Source: Halomonas chromatireducens (lineage in GTDB: Bacteria; Pseudomonadota; Gammaproteobacteria; Pseudomonadales; Halomonadaceae). Taken from it: a DNA stretch of 64,000 nucleotides. This document shows, in pieces, positions 36,342 through 44,855 of the stretch. Location of the stretch: assembly GCF_001545155.1 (NCBI RefSeq), contig NZ_CP014226.1, positions 3,454,111-3,518,110 of the forward strand, read 5' to 3'. The translations under genes and the position numbers were made by a program. Positions within the stretch are counted from its first letter, which is position 1. Each line of letters opens with the position of its first letter. The notes beneath the pieces were generated by a model, which worked only from the letters and a program-made list of their open reading frames with translations, ran no database searches and was not told the origin of the DNA.

Positions 36342-36362
36342 GTCCAGCATCGAGCCAGCGGC

Positions 36363-36677
36363 TCAATCCATCGGTGCCCAGGACTGGCACCAGCCTCGAG
36401 GTTCGACACTGTTCTGCGGAAACAGCTGACAGCCTTCGGTTTCCGGCTCGTAAAACATGCAGTTGTCGCAGTACTCACCCTCCTCGAAGGCAGGATGATC
36501 GCTGGCTTCCTCGGCCACTTCGACGTAGTTGAGCGCCTGGGCCTGTTCGTCGTTGGGGTCCAGCCGGGGCAGCGTCTGGGCAAAGGCCTGTTTCGACAGG
36601 ATACCGGCCCCCAGAGGCAGGGCGGCTACACCGAGCAAGCTGTTGCGCATGAAGTCACGGCGGCTCTGATTGGCCAT
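36363..36677 (-). CDS. hip: High-potential iron-sulfur protein (HiPIP), Tat-exported
   Basis: Protein of 104 residues carrying one [4Fe-4S] cluster for periplasmic electron transfer. A twin-arginine signal (SRRDFMRN followed by a hydrophobic stretch to AFAQ, residue 34) is present. Four cysteines, Cys70, Cys73, Cys83 and Cys97, have the HiPIP spacing within YCDNCMFYEP...GCQLFPQ...GWCQSW. Length and signal are normal. It is probably a single-gene unit: spoVR converges from one side, and ogt is divergent on the other. HiPIPs are common in Halomonas-like and purple bacteria. Confidence 0.95.
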   Translation of the reverse strand: MANQSRRDFMRNSLLGVAALPLGAGILSKQAFAQTLPRLDPNDEQAQALNYVEVAEEASDHPAFEEGEYCDNCMFYEPETEGCQLFPQNSVEPRGWCQSWAPMD

Positions 36678-36866
36678 GGATACTCCTTTTCGTCACGGTC
36701 CTGGGTTATCGGTGCCTGGCATGATAGCTCCGTTACCGGGCTATCGTAGCCACGACCAATGGGCTGGCATGCGCCCGCCCACCTAGTGTGCGACAGGATT
36801 GAGCCCGATGAGTTCGCTATGATCATACAGTCAGGATGACTTTCTTGAACCGACGGAGGGGACGCC

Positions 36867-37361
36867 ATGCCGATCTTTACCCGATTTGCTTCGCCCATGG
36901 GCGACATTCTGATTGAAGCCGACGAGCAGCAGCAGGTCAGTTGCCTGATTGTGGCGGCCGACGACGAGCCGGACCCGGCAGAGGCGCGCCGGGATGACGC
37001 TGCGCTGGCAGAAGCCCGAGAACAGGTCGAGGGGTATCTGGCCGGCCGCCGGCGCAGTTTCAGCCTCTCTCTGGCGCCGGGTGGCAGCGACTTCCAGCGG
37101 GATGTCTGGTCGGCGCTGCTGCGCATTCCCTACGGCGAAACCCGCACTTACGGGGAGCTGGCGCACCGGCTGGGCCACGAGGGGGCGGCACGAGCCGTAT
37201 CGGCAGCGGCGCTGGCCAACCCCGTCCCGCTGCTCATTCCCTGTCATCGGGTCGTGGCCGCCGATGGGCTGGGCAGCTACAGCGGTGGGCAGGCACTCAA
37301 GGACTCTCTATTATCAATGGAGAGTTCGGCGAAGCTGGCAACTCCTTCTTACCCTAGGTAG
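36867..37361 (+). CDS. ogt: Methylated-DNA-protein-cysteine methyltransferase
   Basis: DNA repair protein of 164 residues that transfers a methyl group from O6-methylguanine to its own cysteine. The active site PCHRV contains Cys126, and the preceding segment SAAALANPVPLLI and following GSYSGGQALK are typical. The N-terminal domain is short, as in Ogt. The last about 10 residues after SMES are unrelated to the family and could be a read-on tail. GGAGGG before ATG 36867 supports the start. Confidence 0.93.
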   Translation: MPIFTRFASPMGDILIEADEQQQVSCLIVAADDEPDPAEARRDDAALAEAREQVEGYLAGRRRSFSLSLAPGGSDFQRDVWSALLRIPYGETRTYGELAHRLGHEGAARAVSAAALANPVPLLIPCHRVVAADGLGSYSGGQALKDSLLSMESSAKLATPSYPR

Positions 37362-37396
37362 GGTGAAGCAGACACTGCAACTGCAAGGATGCTGCC

Positions 37397-37816
37397 ATGC
37401 CGTGGATCAAGATCCTGCATATCGCCACCCTGCTCTGCTGGTGTGGCACATTGCTTTACCTGCCCGCGCTGCTGATGGCCAGTGCCAAGCCGCGGGTTGG
37501 CTCGTCCTTTCATGCACCCGCACCGGTCATTCTTCGCTTTCTCTTCACCCATGTTGCAACGCCATTCGCCCTGCTGGCGATCATGAGCGGAACCCTGTTG
37601 TTCATCGTCGGACAGCTCACCGGCGGGTGGCTGGTACTCAAGCTGGCGGCGGTGACGGGTATGGTTTTCTGTCACGTGCTATGCGGTTGGCTGATCGTGC
37701 GTCTCGAGCAGGAGCACCTGAGGGGGCTGATGCCGGCAAGCGCGCTGGTGGCCATCATGGCGGCAACACTGATGCTGGCCGTACTGGTGCTTGTGCTCGG
37801 CAAGCCATTCGACTGA
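37397..37816 (+). CDS. CopD/HemJ-like small membrane protein
   Basis: Protein of 139 residues with four hydrophobic helices (about residues 5-28, 48-72, 78-100, 112-134). WIKILHIATLLCWCGTLLYLPAL carries the histidine and tryptophan typical of CopD- or HemJ-like integral membrane proteins; a further His (CHVLCGW) sits in helix 3. Such proteins are linked to heme or copper. It converges with the DUF2231 membrane protein, also often associated with cytochrome oxidase genes. Exact role not determinable. Confidence 0.7.
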   Translation: MPWIKILHIATLLCWCGTLLYLPALLMASAKPRVGSSFHAPAPVILRFLFTHVATPFALLAIMSGTLLFIVGQLTGGWLVLKLAAVTGMVFCHVLCGWLIVRLEQEHLRGLMPASALVAIMAATLMLAVLVLVLGKPFD

Positions 37817-37870
37817 GGCATGACAAGGAGAGTGACCATGCGCCACGCGACCCGCCAAGCACGGCTTGCT

Positions 37871-38335
37871 TCACTTGTCGTCGATTTCGACGCCTACCGC
37901 TTCGTCGTAGACGAGCATGCCCCCGAGGATGCCGGCCAGGGCGATCAGCCCTGCCGTCATCAGCGTCAACCCCACGGCCCAGGGCAACAGGTCGACGGGA
38001 TCCTTGAAGCGCCACAGCCAGTTGAGCGAGGCCAGCGACAGCATCATTACTGCCAGGATGGCGTGGCACCAGCCGAGAATCATCTGGCGTATGCGTCTCA
38101 CCGTGATCAGATCGATGAGGCCGGCAATGCTGGCGACCCAACCTCCCAGAGCGCCAATTCCAGCCAGCCACAGGCTGACGCGGGCCCAGAACAGGTCTTC
38201 TGTATAGAGAAAGGCGCCATCGCTCGCAACGACCAGCATCAGGCAGGCGATAGGGAAGTGGATCATGACCGGGTGCAGGGGATGTCCGGCGATGGCGGCT
38301 CGGCTCTTGATCGAGCGTCTGTTTTGTTCAGCCAT
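37871..38335 (-). CDS. DUF2231 membrane protein
   Basis: Protein of 154 residues with four hydrophobic helices and the family signature GHPLHPVMIHFPIACLM near the N-terminus; the histidines suggest metal or heme contact. The start is ATG 38335, whose bases overlap the stop of the shortened thrC by 8 bases. That overlap is odd, since it exists only because thrC ends early. Translation would be coupled to thrC. Function unknown. Confidence 0.85.
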   Translation of the reverse strand: MAEQNRRSIKSRAAIAGHPLHPVMIHFPIACLMLVVASDGAFLYTEDLFWARVSLWLAGIGALGGWVASIAGLIDLITVRRIRQMILGWCHAILAVMMLSLASLNWLWRFKDPVDLLPWAVGLTLMTAGLIALAGILGGMLVYDEAVGVEIDDK

Positions 38336-39314
38336 CACGCTCGTAGGCCTCGAACAGCAGTCGCTCGAAGTTGGACGACACCACGATGTCCATGGAGGGC
38401 GCCAGGGTCGCCTTGAGCTCCTGCTTGGAGAAGTCGTTGGCGGCCAGCGTGCGGTGCAGGATGTCGTTGGCGTTGGTGGCGATGATGAACTGCTTGACCG
38501 GCAGGCCCATGCGATAGGCCATGTAGCCGGCGAAGACGTTGCCGAAGTTGGCCGACGGCACGCAGAAGCTCACCTGGCGGTGCGGCGCGCCCAGCGCCAC
38601 GCCGGCGGTCACGTAGGAGACGATCTGGGCCATGATCCGCGCCCAGTTGATCGAATTCACCGCCACCAGACGGGTGCCGTTCAGGAAGCCCTGGTCGGCG
38701 AAGCTCGCCTTGACCATGGCCTGGGCGTCGTCGAAGTTGCCCTCGATAGCAATGTTGAAGACGTTGTCGGCCAGCACCGAGGTCATCTGGCGACGCTGCA
38801 CCTCGGAGACCCGGTTGTGCGGGTGCAGGATGAAGATGTCGAGGTTGTCGCAGTGGCGGCAGCCCTCGATGGCCGCCGACCCGGTGTCACCGGAGGTGGC
38901 GCCCATGATCACCGCCCGCTCGCCGCGCTTGGCCAGGAAGTGATCGAGCAGCCGGCCGAGCAGCTGCAGGGCGACGTCCTTGAAGGCCAGCGTGGGGCCA
39001 TGGAACAGCTCGAGCAGGAAGTGGTTGGCGTCGAGCTGGTTGAGCGGTACCACGGCGTCATGGCTGAAGGTGGCGTAGGCATCGCGCACGATGCCGCGGA
39101 AGGTCTCGTCATCGATCTCGCCGTTGACGAACGGCTTCATGACACGAAAGGCGATCTCCGCATAGGAGAGCCCCGCCATGGCCTCGAGCGCCTCGGCCGA
39201 GAGCTGGGGGACCTCCTCCGGTACGTAGAGGCCGCCGTCACTGGCCATGCCGGTGAGCACGACCTCTTCGAAGGAGAGCGCGGGCGCCTGCCCGCGGGTG
39301 CTGATATAGCGCAT
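38328..39314 (-). CDS. thrC: Threonine synthase, C-terminally truncated
   Basis: PLP-dependent enzyme that turns O-phosphohomoserine into threonine. The sequence MRYISTRGQAPALSFEEV opens it exactly as in Pseudomonas-type enzymes. PLP-lysine Lys112 sits in HGPTLAFKDVALQ, the phosphate-cup ATSGDTGSAA is present, and the match continues through SSNFERLLFEAYERDG. There it stops at 328 residues. Family members are about 430-470 residues, so roughly the last 100-140, which complete the active-site domain, are missing. The frame runs directly into the DUF2231 start. The ATG lies 5 bases after hom. As it stands the enzyme is probably inactive unless the assembly is wrong or a second copy exists. Confidence 0.85.
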   Translation of the reverse strand: MRYISTRGQAPALSFEEVVLTGMASDGGLYVPEEVPQLSAEALEAMAGLSYAEIAFRVMKPFVNGEIDDETFRGIVRDAYATFSHDAVVPLNQLDANHFLLELFHGPTLAFKDVALQLLGRLLDHFLAKRGERAVIMGATSGDTGSAAIEGCRHCDNLDIFILHPHNRVSEVQRRQMTSVLADNVFNIAIEGNFDDAQAMVKASFADQGFLNGTRLVAVNSINWARIMAQIVSYVTAGVALGAPHRQVSFCVPSANFGNVFAGYMAYRMGLPVKQFIIATNANDILHRTLAANDFSKQELKATLAPSMDIVVSSNFERLLFEAYERDG

Positions 39315-39318
39315 GGCG

Positions 39319-40635
39319 TTATTCCTGCTCATCCAGCGATTCCACACGGATCCGCGTTACCGGCCCGGCGATATCGGCCATGGATTCGATATGGCGGATC
39401 GCCTCGTTCATGTTCTTCTCGCGGGTGCGATGGGTCAGCAGAATGATCGGCACCAGTTCGCCTTCGGTGGCCTCCTTCTGCACCAGGGCCTCGATGGAGA
39501 TGCCCTGTTCGGCGAGGATCGTCGCCACCCGTGCCAGCACGCCGGGACGGTCAACCGCCAGCAGGCGCAGGTAATAGGCGGTAACGATGTCCTCCATGGG
39601 CAGGATCGGCATGCTGCCGTCGTCGTCACCGATGCCGATGAAGGCGAGATAGGGCACCCGGTAGTGATGGTCGGTGGCGATGTCGCGGGCTACGTCGAGC
39701 AGGTCGGCGACCACCGCCGAGGCGGTCGGCTCCGCCCCGGCACCGGCACCGTAGTAGAGGGTCGGCCCTACGGCATCGCCCATGATGGCGATGGCGTTCT
39801 TGACCCCATGCACGTTGGCCAGCAGGCGCTCCTTGGGGATCAGCGTCGGATGCACGCGCAGCTCGAGGCCCGCATCGGTACGCTTGGAGATGCCCAGGTG
39901 CTTGATGGTGTAGCCAAGGTTGTCGGCCTGCTCCACGTCGTCGAAGGTGACCCGGGAGATGCCTTCGGTGTAGGCCTTCTCGAACTGCAACGGCACCCCG
40001 TAGGCGATGGAGGCGAGGATGGTCAGCTTGTGGGCTGCGTCGATGCCCTCCACGTCGAAGGTCGGGTCCGCCTCGGCATAGCCCAGCGCCTGGGCCTCGG
40101 CCAGTACGTCCTCGAAGGCACGTCCTTCACTGCGCATGTGCGTCAGGATGTAGTTGCCGGTGCCATTGATGATACCGGCCACCCATTCGATACGGTTGGC
40201 ACCCAGGCCCTCGCGCAGCGACTTGACCACCGGAACGCCACCCGCCACGGCGCCCTCGAAGGCGACGATGACGCCCTGCTCGTGGGCGGCGTGGAAGATC
40301 TCGTTGCCATGCACGGCGATCAGCGCCTTGTTGGCTGTCACCACGTGCTTGCCGTTGGCAATGGCCGTCAGCACCAGCTCGCGGGCCAGCTCATAGCCTC
40401 CGACCAGCTCCACCAGAACATCGATATCGGGGTTCCGGGCCACCTCGAAGACATCCGTGGTGGTCTTGATACCGGTGAGGTCACACTCCGGGTTCAGGCT
40501 GCGATGTGCCACCTGTTCAATGACGATCGGACGGCCCGCACGCCGCGCAATCTCGTCGGCATTGCGCGTCAGCACGTTGAATGTGCCGCCGCCGACGGTC
40601 CCCAGACCACAGATTCCCACTCTCACCGGTTTCAA
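39319..40635 (-). CDS. hom: Homoserine dehydrogenase
   Basis: NAD(P)-dependent enzyme of the aspartate pathway, reducing aspartate semialdehyde to homoserine. At 438 residues it is full length. The dinucleotide motif is VGICGLGTVGGGTF; the catalytic domain contains AGIINGTGNYIL and AYAEADPTFDVEGIDAAHK-like residues; a C-terminal ACT domain starts near residue 355 (LLAVDRPGVLARVATILAEQGISIEAL) and usually mediates threonine feedback. The start is taken as TTG 40635 because GGGGAG lies 7 bases before it and the protein then aligns with relatives; no ATG is nearby. thrC follows after 4 bases. Confidence 0.94.
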   Translation of the reverse strand: MKPVRVGICGLGTVGGGTFNVLTRNADEIARRAGRPIVIEQVAHRSLNPECDLTGIKTTTDVFEVARNPDIDVLVELVGGYELARELVLTAIANGKHVVTANKALIAVHGNEIFHAAHEQGVIVAFEGAVAGGVPVVKSLREGLGANRIEWVAGIINGTGNYILTHMRSEGRAFEDVLAEAQALGYAEADPTFDVEGIDAAHKLTILASIAYGVPLQFEKAYTEGISRVTFDDVEQADNLGYTIKHLGISKRTDAGLELRVHPTLIPKERLLANVHGVKNAIAIMGDAVGPTLYYGAGAGAEPTASAVVADLLDVARDIATDHHYRVPYLAFIGIGDDDGSMPILPMEDIVTAYYLRLLAVDRPGVLARVATILAEQGISIEALVQKEATEGELVPIILLTHRTREKNMNEAIRHIESMADIAGPVTRIRVESLDEQE

Positions 40636-40685
40636 TGTCCCGCTCCCCTGTTGTGTATCAATGTCACTGATTGGTTCAGTGCCTG

Positions 40686-41441
40686 TCAGCCCTCGAGGCC
40701 TAGCATTGCGGCCAGGCGATCGGCGGGCACATAGCCCGGCACCATGCGGCCATCGGGCAGCACAATGGCCGGCGTACCCTGTACGCCGATTTCCATGCCG
40801 AGATGATACTGTGCCTCGACCGGATTGTCGCAGTCGCCGACACTCGACAGGGCTTCCTCGCGCTTGACCGCCGTCATCGCTTCGCTGCGATTGTCCGCAC
40901 ACCATATCTGCTGTAGCTCGCGGGCGCCCTGCCCATCCATGCCGACACGCGGAAAGGCGAGGTAGTGCACCTCGATGCCCATGGCGTTGAGGTCGGGCAC
41001 CTCTTCATGAAACTGGCGGCAGTAGGGGCAGGTGGTATCGGTGAAGACGACGATCTCTGCCCGACTCTCGCCGGTGCCGCGAAAGATGACCCGCTCGCCC
41101 TCGGCCACGTCGGCCAGGCGCGCCACCCGCTCGTCGTTGCGGGACTGCTCGGTCAGGTTGACCAGCCCCTGGTCGCTGTTCTCGTAGAGGTCGCCGACCA
41201 GAAAGTATTGCCCTTCCACATCGCTGTAGAAGGATTCACCGGTCTCCAGGCGCACCTGATAGATACCCTCCATGGGAGTGTCACGGATACTGGCCACCGG
41301 CATGGGCTGGCCTCCCCCCTGAAGGCGCTCAGCCAGCAGAGCCGCGTCGCCCGCCAACGCGCTTGCGGGCAGGGACAGGGCGATCAAGGGTAGCGACAGG
41401 GCAATCAGGGTGCTGGCGATACGGCGTGGTAGAGCGATCAT
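40686..41441 (-). CDS. dsbC: Periplasmic disulfide isomerase DsbC
   Basis: Protein of 251 residues with a signal peptide (to about residue 30), an N-terminal dimerisation domain (about 31-95) and a thioredoxin domain with the active site CPYC at residues 138-141. A cis-proline loop GTPAIVLPDG follows. It repairs wrong disulfides in the periplasm. It is placed between xerD and hom, a common gammaproteobacterial order, and begins 3 bases after xerD ends. A second cysteine pair (WCADN and DCDN) is typical of DsbC. Confidence 0.95.
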   Translation of the reverse strand: MIALPRRIASTLIALSLPLIALSLPASALAGDAALLAERLQGGGQPMPVASIRDTPMEGIYQVRLETGESFYSDVEGQYFLVGDLYENSDQGLVNLTEQSRNDERVARLADVAEGERVIFRGTGESRAEIVVFTDTTCPYCRQFHEEVPDLNAMGIEVHYLAFPRVGMDGQGARELQQIWCADNRSEAMTAVKREEALSSVGDCDNPVEAQYHLGMEIGVQGTPAIVLPDGRMVPGYVPADRLAAMLGLEG

Positions 41442-41444
41442 GAG

Positions 41445-42347
41445 TCAGCCTCGAGGATGATGGTCGGCGTGCAGGGCTTCGAGTCGTGCCTGCGCGACAT
41501 GGGTATAGATCTGAGTGGTCGACAGGTCGCTGTGACCGAGCAGCAGCTGTACGACACGCAGATTGGCCCCATGATTCAATAGATGCGTCGCGAAGGCGTG
41601 CCGCAGGGTGTGGGGCGACAGTGGTCGCGTGATCCCGGCGGTGCGGGCATGGGCCTTGATGCGATGCCAGAATGCCTGCCGCGTCATGCAGTTATCACCT
41701 CGACCGGGAAAAAGTGCTGGACGAGTGATATCGGCAATCAGCGCCCCGCGGGCCGTGCGTAGATAGCGTGACACCCAGTGTACGGCTTCTTCCCCCAGGG
41801 GGACCAGCCGGTCCTTGTCCCCTTTCCCGCGCACACGCAGTACGCCCTGGCGAAGGTTGACTGCATCCACGGTCAACCCCACCAGCTCCGAGACGCGCAG
41901 CCCGCAGCCGTAGAGTACTTCGAGCATGGCCCGGTCACGCAGGCCCAGGTCCGTCGAGAGATCGGGGGCGGCCAGCAGGCGCTCCACCTCCGCCTCTTCA
42001 AGGGTATCCGGCAGGTTCGGCCGCACCCGCGGCAGGCGCACGTCCGCCAGCGGATCGCGGTCGGTGCGCGACTCGGACAGCGCCCAGCGATAGAAGCTAC
42101 GCAGGCTGGAAAGCAGCCGGGCATTGCTGCGCAGACGATAACCCGCTGCTCGCCGCTCGTCGAGCCAGGCCGGTAGCGCCGCATCGCCGGGGGCAAGCAG
42201 GGAGCCACCCGTTTCCCCCAGGCGCTCGACCCAGGCCGCAAGGTCATGACGGTATGCCGTCAGCGTGTGATCGCTCGCCCCCCGCTCAAGCCACAGCGCA
42301 TCGAGAAAGGTGTCGATCAGTACGTGAGATTCATCGGCGTGCGACAT
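41445..42347 (-). CDS. xerD: Tyrosine recombinase XerD
   Basis: Site-specific recombinase of 300 residues that with XerC resolves chromosome dimers at dif. The N-terminal SAM-like domain covers about residues 10-95 and the catalytic domain 110-290 with Arg in GCGLRVSEL, the HTLRHAFATHLL box, LLGHSDLSTTQIYTH and the final tyrosine. ATG 42347 gives the family's usual length; in-frame sequence upstream is part of the rplS leader. It heads the xerD-dsbC-hom-thrC group. Confidence 0.95.
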   Translation of the reverse strand: MSHADESHVLIDTFLDALWLERGASDHTLTAYRHDLAAWVERLGETGGSLLAPGDAALPAWLDERRAAGYRLRSNARLLSSLRSFYRWALSESRTDRDPLADVRLPRVRPNLPDTLEEAEVERLLAAPDLSTDLGLRDRAMLEVLYGCGLRVSELVGLTVDAVNLRQGVLRVRGKGDKDRLVPLGEEAVHWVSRYLRTARGALIADITRPALFPGRGDNCMTRQAFWHRIKAHARTAGITRPLSPHTLRHAFATHLLNHGANLRVVQLLLGHSDLSTTQIYTHVAQARLEALHADHHPRG

Positions 42348-42382
42348 GCAGGCTCTCCCCGACGCTGACGGACCTAATGCAA

Positions 42383-42419
42383 CGAAACCCCGCCCCGCAC
42401 AAGCGGTGACGGGGTTTCG
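42383..42419 (-). terminator. Hairpin after rplS
   Basis: Stem CGAAACCCC (42383-42391) with GGGGTTTCG (42411-42419). The 19-base loop itself contains a small GC stem. It sits 40 bases after the rplS stop and 36 bases before the xerD start, and separates the two leftward units. The T run on the minus strand is short (TTGCATT). Confidence 0.65.
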
Positions 42420-42459
42420 CAGGAGGCGCACGCTCGGGTGCGCCGTCGGCCAGCTGGAT

Positions 42460-42816
42460 TTAGCCCAGCTTTTCCTTGATGCGGGCAGACTTGCCGCTGC
42501 GGTCGCGGAGGTAGTAGAGCTTGGCCTGACGCACGTCGCCGCGGCGCTTGACGCTGATGGAGTCGACCAGCGGGCTGTAGGTCTGGAAGGTACGCTCGAC
42601 GCCGACACCGTGAGAGATCTTGCGCACGGTGAAGGCGGAGTTCAGGCCGCGGTTGCGCTTGCCGATCACCACGCCTTCGAAGGCCTGAAGACGCTCACGG
42701 TTGCCTTCCTTGACCTTGACCTGAACGACAATGGTGTCGCCCGGAGCAAAAGCCGGCACTTCCTTGCTCATCTGCTCGTTTTCAAGCGCCTGGATCACCT
42801 TGTTCTTGCTACTCAT
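42460..42816 (-). CDS. rplS: 50S ribosomal protein L19
   Basis: Protein of 118 residues at the interface of the ribosomal subunits. The conserved stretches [53 protein letters not shown] and [20 protein letters not shown] are all present. ATG 42816 is preceded by GAGGAG at 8 bases. It is the last of the rpsP-rimM-trmD-rplS unit, 162 bases after trmD. Confidence 0.98.
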   Translation of the reverse strand: MSSKNKVIQALENEQMSKEVPAFAPGDTIVVQVKVKEGNRERLQAFEGVVIGKRNRGLNSAFTVRKISHGVGVERTFQTYSPLVDSISVKRRGDVRQAKLYYLRDRSGKSARIKEKLG

Positions 42817-42978
42817 GACATAACTCCTCGATAACATGGCTTCACCACCTTGGTGGCGAAGCGTGATCCCGGCGCTCGAATATGGCTCGAGAGCGCGGGA
42901 AATGATGGGTGACGCAGGTCCGCGAGCTCAATGCGAGTCAGCGTCCTGCACCTCCGCCCCATCAACCGGGTAGACAGG

Positions 42979-43740
42979 CTACCTAGTAGACAGCGCGTAT
43001 TCTTCGATGAACTCCTCGAGCAGCGCCTGCTGCTCTCGACTCAACGTCCTGCCCTCGAGCAGATCGGGCCGCCTCAGCCAGGTCCGCCCCAGCGACTGCT
43101 TGAGCCGCCAGCGCCGGATCTCGCCGTGATGCCCGCTGAGCAGCACATCCGGCACCCGCCGCCCGTCGATCACCTCCGGGCGTGTGTAGTGCGGGCAGTC
43201 CAGCAGCCCCTCGTTGAAGGAGTCCTCCACTGCGGAATCCTGATGCCCCAGCACGCCGGGGACCAACCTTGCCGCAGTATCGATCAGCACCATGGCCGGC
43301 AGCTCGCCGCCACTGAGCACATAGTCGCCGATCGACCACTCTTCATCGATGTCGCTCTCTACCACGCGCTCATCGATGCCTTCGTAGCGCCCGGCCACCA
43401 CCACCAACGGTGGGCCCGAGGCCAGTTCTTGCGCACCCTGCTGATCGAGCCGGCGCCCCTGGGGCGACAGATAGATCACACGTGGCTGCTGCCCGGTTGC
43501 CACAATAGCCCGATCGCGGGCGGCATGAATGGCCGCACGCAGCGTGTCGACCTTCATCAGCATGCCGGGGCCACCCCCATAGGGGCGATCGTCCACGGTG
43601 CGATGTCGGTCGGTGGCATAGTCGCGCGGATTGTAGAACTCCAGCGCCACACGCCCCTGGCTGACTGCCCGACCCGTCACGCCATGCTGAGTGATGGCAT
43701 CGAACATCTCGGGAAACAGCGACACCACGCCAACCCACAT
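42979..43740 (-). CDS. trmD: tRNA (guanine-N1)-methyltransferase TrmD
   Basis: SAM-dependent SPOUT enzyme that makes m1G37 in tRNAs and prevents frameshifts. Family motifs: [62 protein letters not shown] and PHYTRPEV. From the ATG at 43740 it has 253 residues and begins as in relatives. A TTG at 43773 that overlaps the rimM stop (TTGA) would add 11 residues and cannot be excluded. It lies directly behind rimM. Confidence 0.96.
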   Translation of the reverse strand: MWVGVVSLFPEMFDAITQHGVTGRAVSQGRVALEFYNPRDYATDRHRTVDDRPYGGGPGMLMKVDTLRAAIHAARDRAIVATGQQPRVIYLSPQGRRLDQQGAQELASGPPLVVVAGRYEGIDERVVESDIDEEWSIGDYVLSGGELPAMVLIDTAARLVPGVLGHQDSAVEDSFNEGLLDCPHYTRPEVIDGRRVPDVLLSGHHGEIRRWRLKQSLGRTWLRRPDLLEGRTLSREQQALLEEFIEEYALSTR

Positions 43741-43769
43741 GGACAAACCCCGTGAGGTCGCTTCATCCG

Positions 43770-44327
43770 TCAAAACGCCGGATCCCAGTCCACGGTCATG
43801 GTCCCAGCGGCCAGGTCCACCTCGACGATCACCTCGTCGGGTAAATAAGGCAGCAGGCGTTCACGATCGTCGATGGCCGGCGGCTCACCTTCCGGGTCGC
43901 CCTTTACCACCAGCACATCGTTGGCCCCGGTCTCGAACAGGTAGCTGACGCGCCCCAGCACCTCGCCTTCACGGGTCGCTACCACCAGCCCTTCCAACTG
44001 ATGCCAGTAGTAGTCGCCGCGGGGCAGGCCGGGCAGTGCCGACTTGGGTAGCAGGATCTCGGCACCGGCCATGGCTTCCGCGGCCTCGCGACCCTCGACG
44101 CCCTCCAGCAGCGCGACCAGGCCCTTGCCGTGCCGACGGCCCTGCAACAGGCGATGACGGGTCAGGGCGGTGCCCTGCCGCAGCACCCACTCGGGATACT
44201 CCAGAATGCCGTCCATCGGGCTCGTATGGGAGTAGACCTTGAGCCACCCCTTGACGCCATAGGGACTGGTCAGCTTGCCCAGCACCACATGGTCGTTCAA
44301 CTCGATGCGTTCGGCTTGCTCACTCAT
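43770..44327 (-). CDS. rimM: 16S rRNA processing protein RimM
   Basis: Ribosome maturation factor of 185 residues that binds S19 in the 30S head. The N-terminal RimM barrel has [22 protein letters not shown], and the PRC-like C-terminal domain has [23 protein letters not shown] and [18 protein letters not shown]. Starts 23 bases after rpsP. Normal in length and position. Confidence 0.97.
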   Translation of the reverse strand: MSEQAERIELNDHVVLGKLTSPYGVKGWLKVYSHTSPMDGILEYPEWVLRQGTALTRHRLLQGRRHGKGLVALLEGVEGREAAEAMAGAEILLPKSALPGLPRGDYYWHQLEGLVVATREGEVLGRVSYLFETGANDVLVVKGDPEGEPPAIDDRERLLPYLPDEVIVEVDLAAGTMTVDWDPAF

Positions 44328-44350
44328 GACGTCACCGCAAAGCGACAGGC

Positions 44351-44599
44351 TCAGGCCTGCTTACGGGCTTCCTTGACCAGCTCGGCCACGCGATCGGACA
44401 GCTGGGCACCCTGGCTCTGCCAGTGAGTGACGCGGTCCAGATCGACGCGCAGACGCTCTTCACCGCCACGGGCGATGGGGTTGAAGAAACCCAGACGCTC
44501 GATGAAGCGGCCATCGCGCGCATTGCGCGAATCGGTCACGGTCAGATGATAGAAGGGACGCTTCTTGGCGCCACCACGTGCCAGACGAATGGTAACCAT
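44351..44599 (-). CDS. rpsP: 30S ribosomal protein S16
   Basis: Protein of 82 residues with the conserved start [41 protein letters not shown] core, and a basic tail. First gene of the rpsP-rimM-trmD-rplS unit; its promoter should lie in 44600-44855, where I see no strong boxes. The ribosome site (AAGGA, 12 bases from the ATG) is weak. Confidence 0.98.
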   Translation of the reverse strand: MVTIRLARGGAKKRPFYHLTVTDSRNARDGRFIERLGFFNPIARGGEERLRVDLDRVTHWQSQGAQLSDRVAELVKEARKQA

Positions 44600-44855
44600 G
44601 GCGTTAACTGTCCTTCAGTTGAGGTTACGTTTAATACCGATGCGTGACGACCCCGGCTAACGGCCGGATGCCGACATACTGCCCCGGAAGCGGGCCACCA
44701 GGCCAGCCTCCGCGTCATTCGGTCACTGTTGCTTATCAAGCGTGCAGCCGGACAGATGTCCGGTCCTGCCATGAAGACGCAGCATTCTACGGAAATCAGC
44801 CCGTCTTGGAAAGCCCGACCGACAATCCTTTTGCCGCCCAGCGGCCGATACCGGC
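44600..44855. other. Gap between ffh and rpsP
   Basis: 256 bases between the ffh stop and the rpsP start. No credible gene is visible. It should hold the ffh terminator and the rpsP promoter, but I found no strong hairpin with a T run and no clean promoter boxes. Confidence 0.4.

Noticed and set aside
38265..40734. Two long plus-strand frames opposite thrC and hom
   Set aside because: Both mirror conserved minus-strand genes, and their translations are rich in Gly, His, Gln and Val with no family features.
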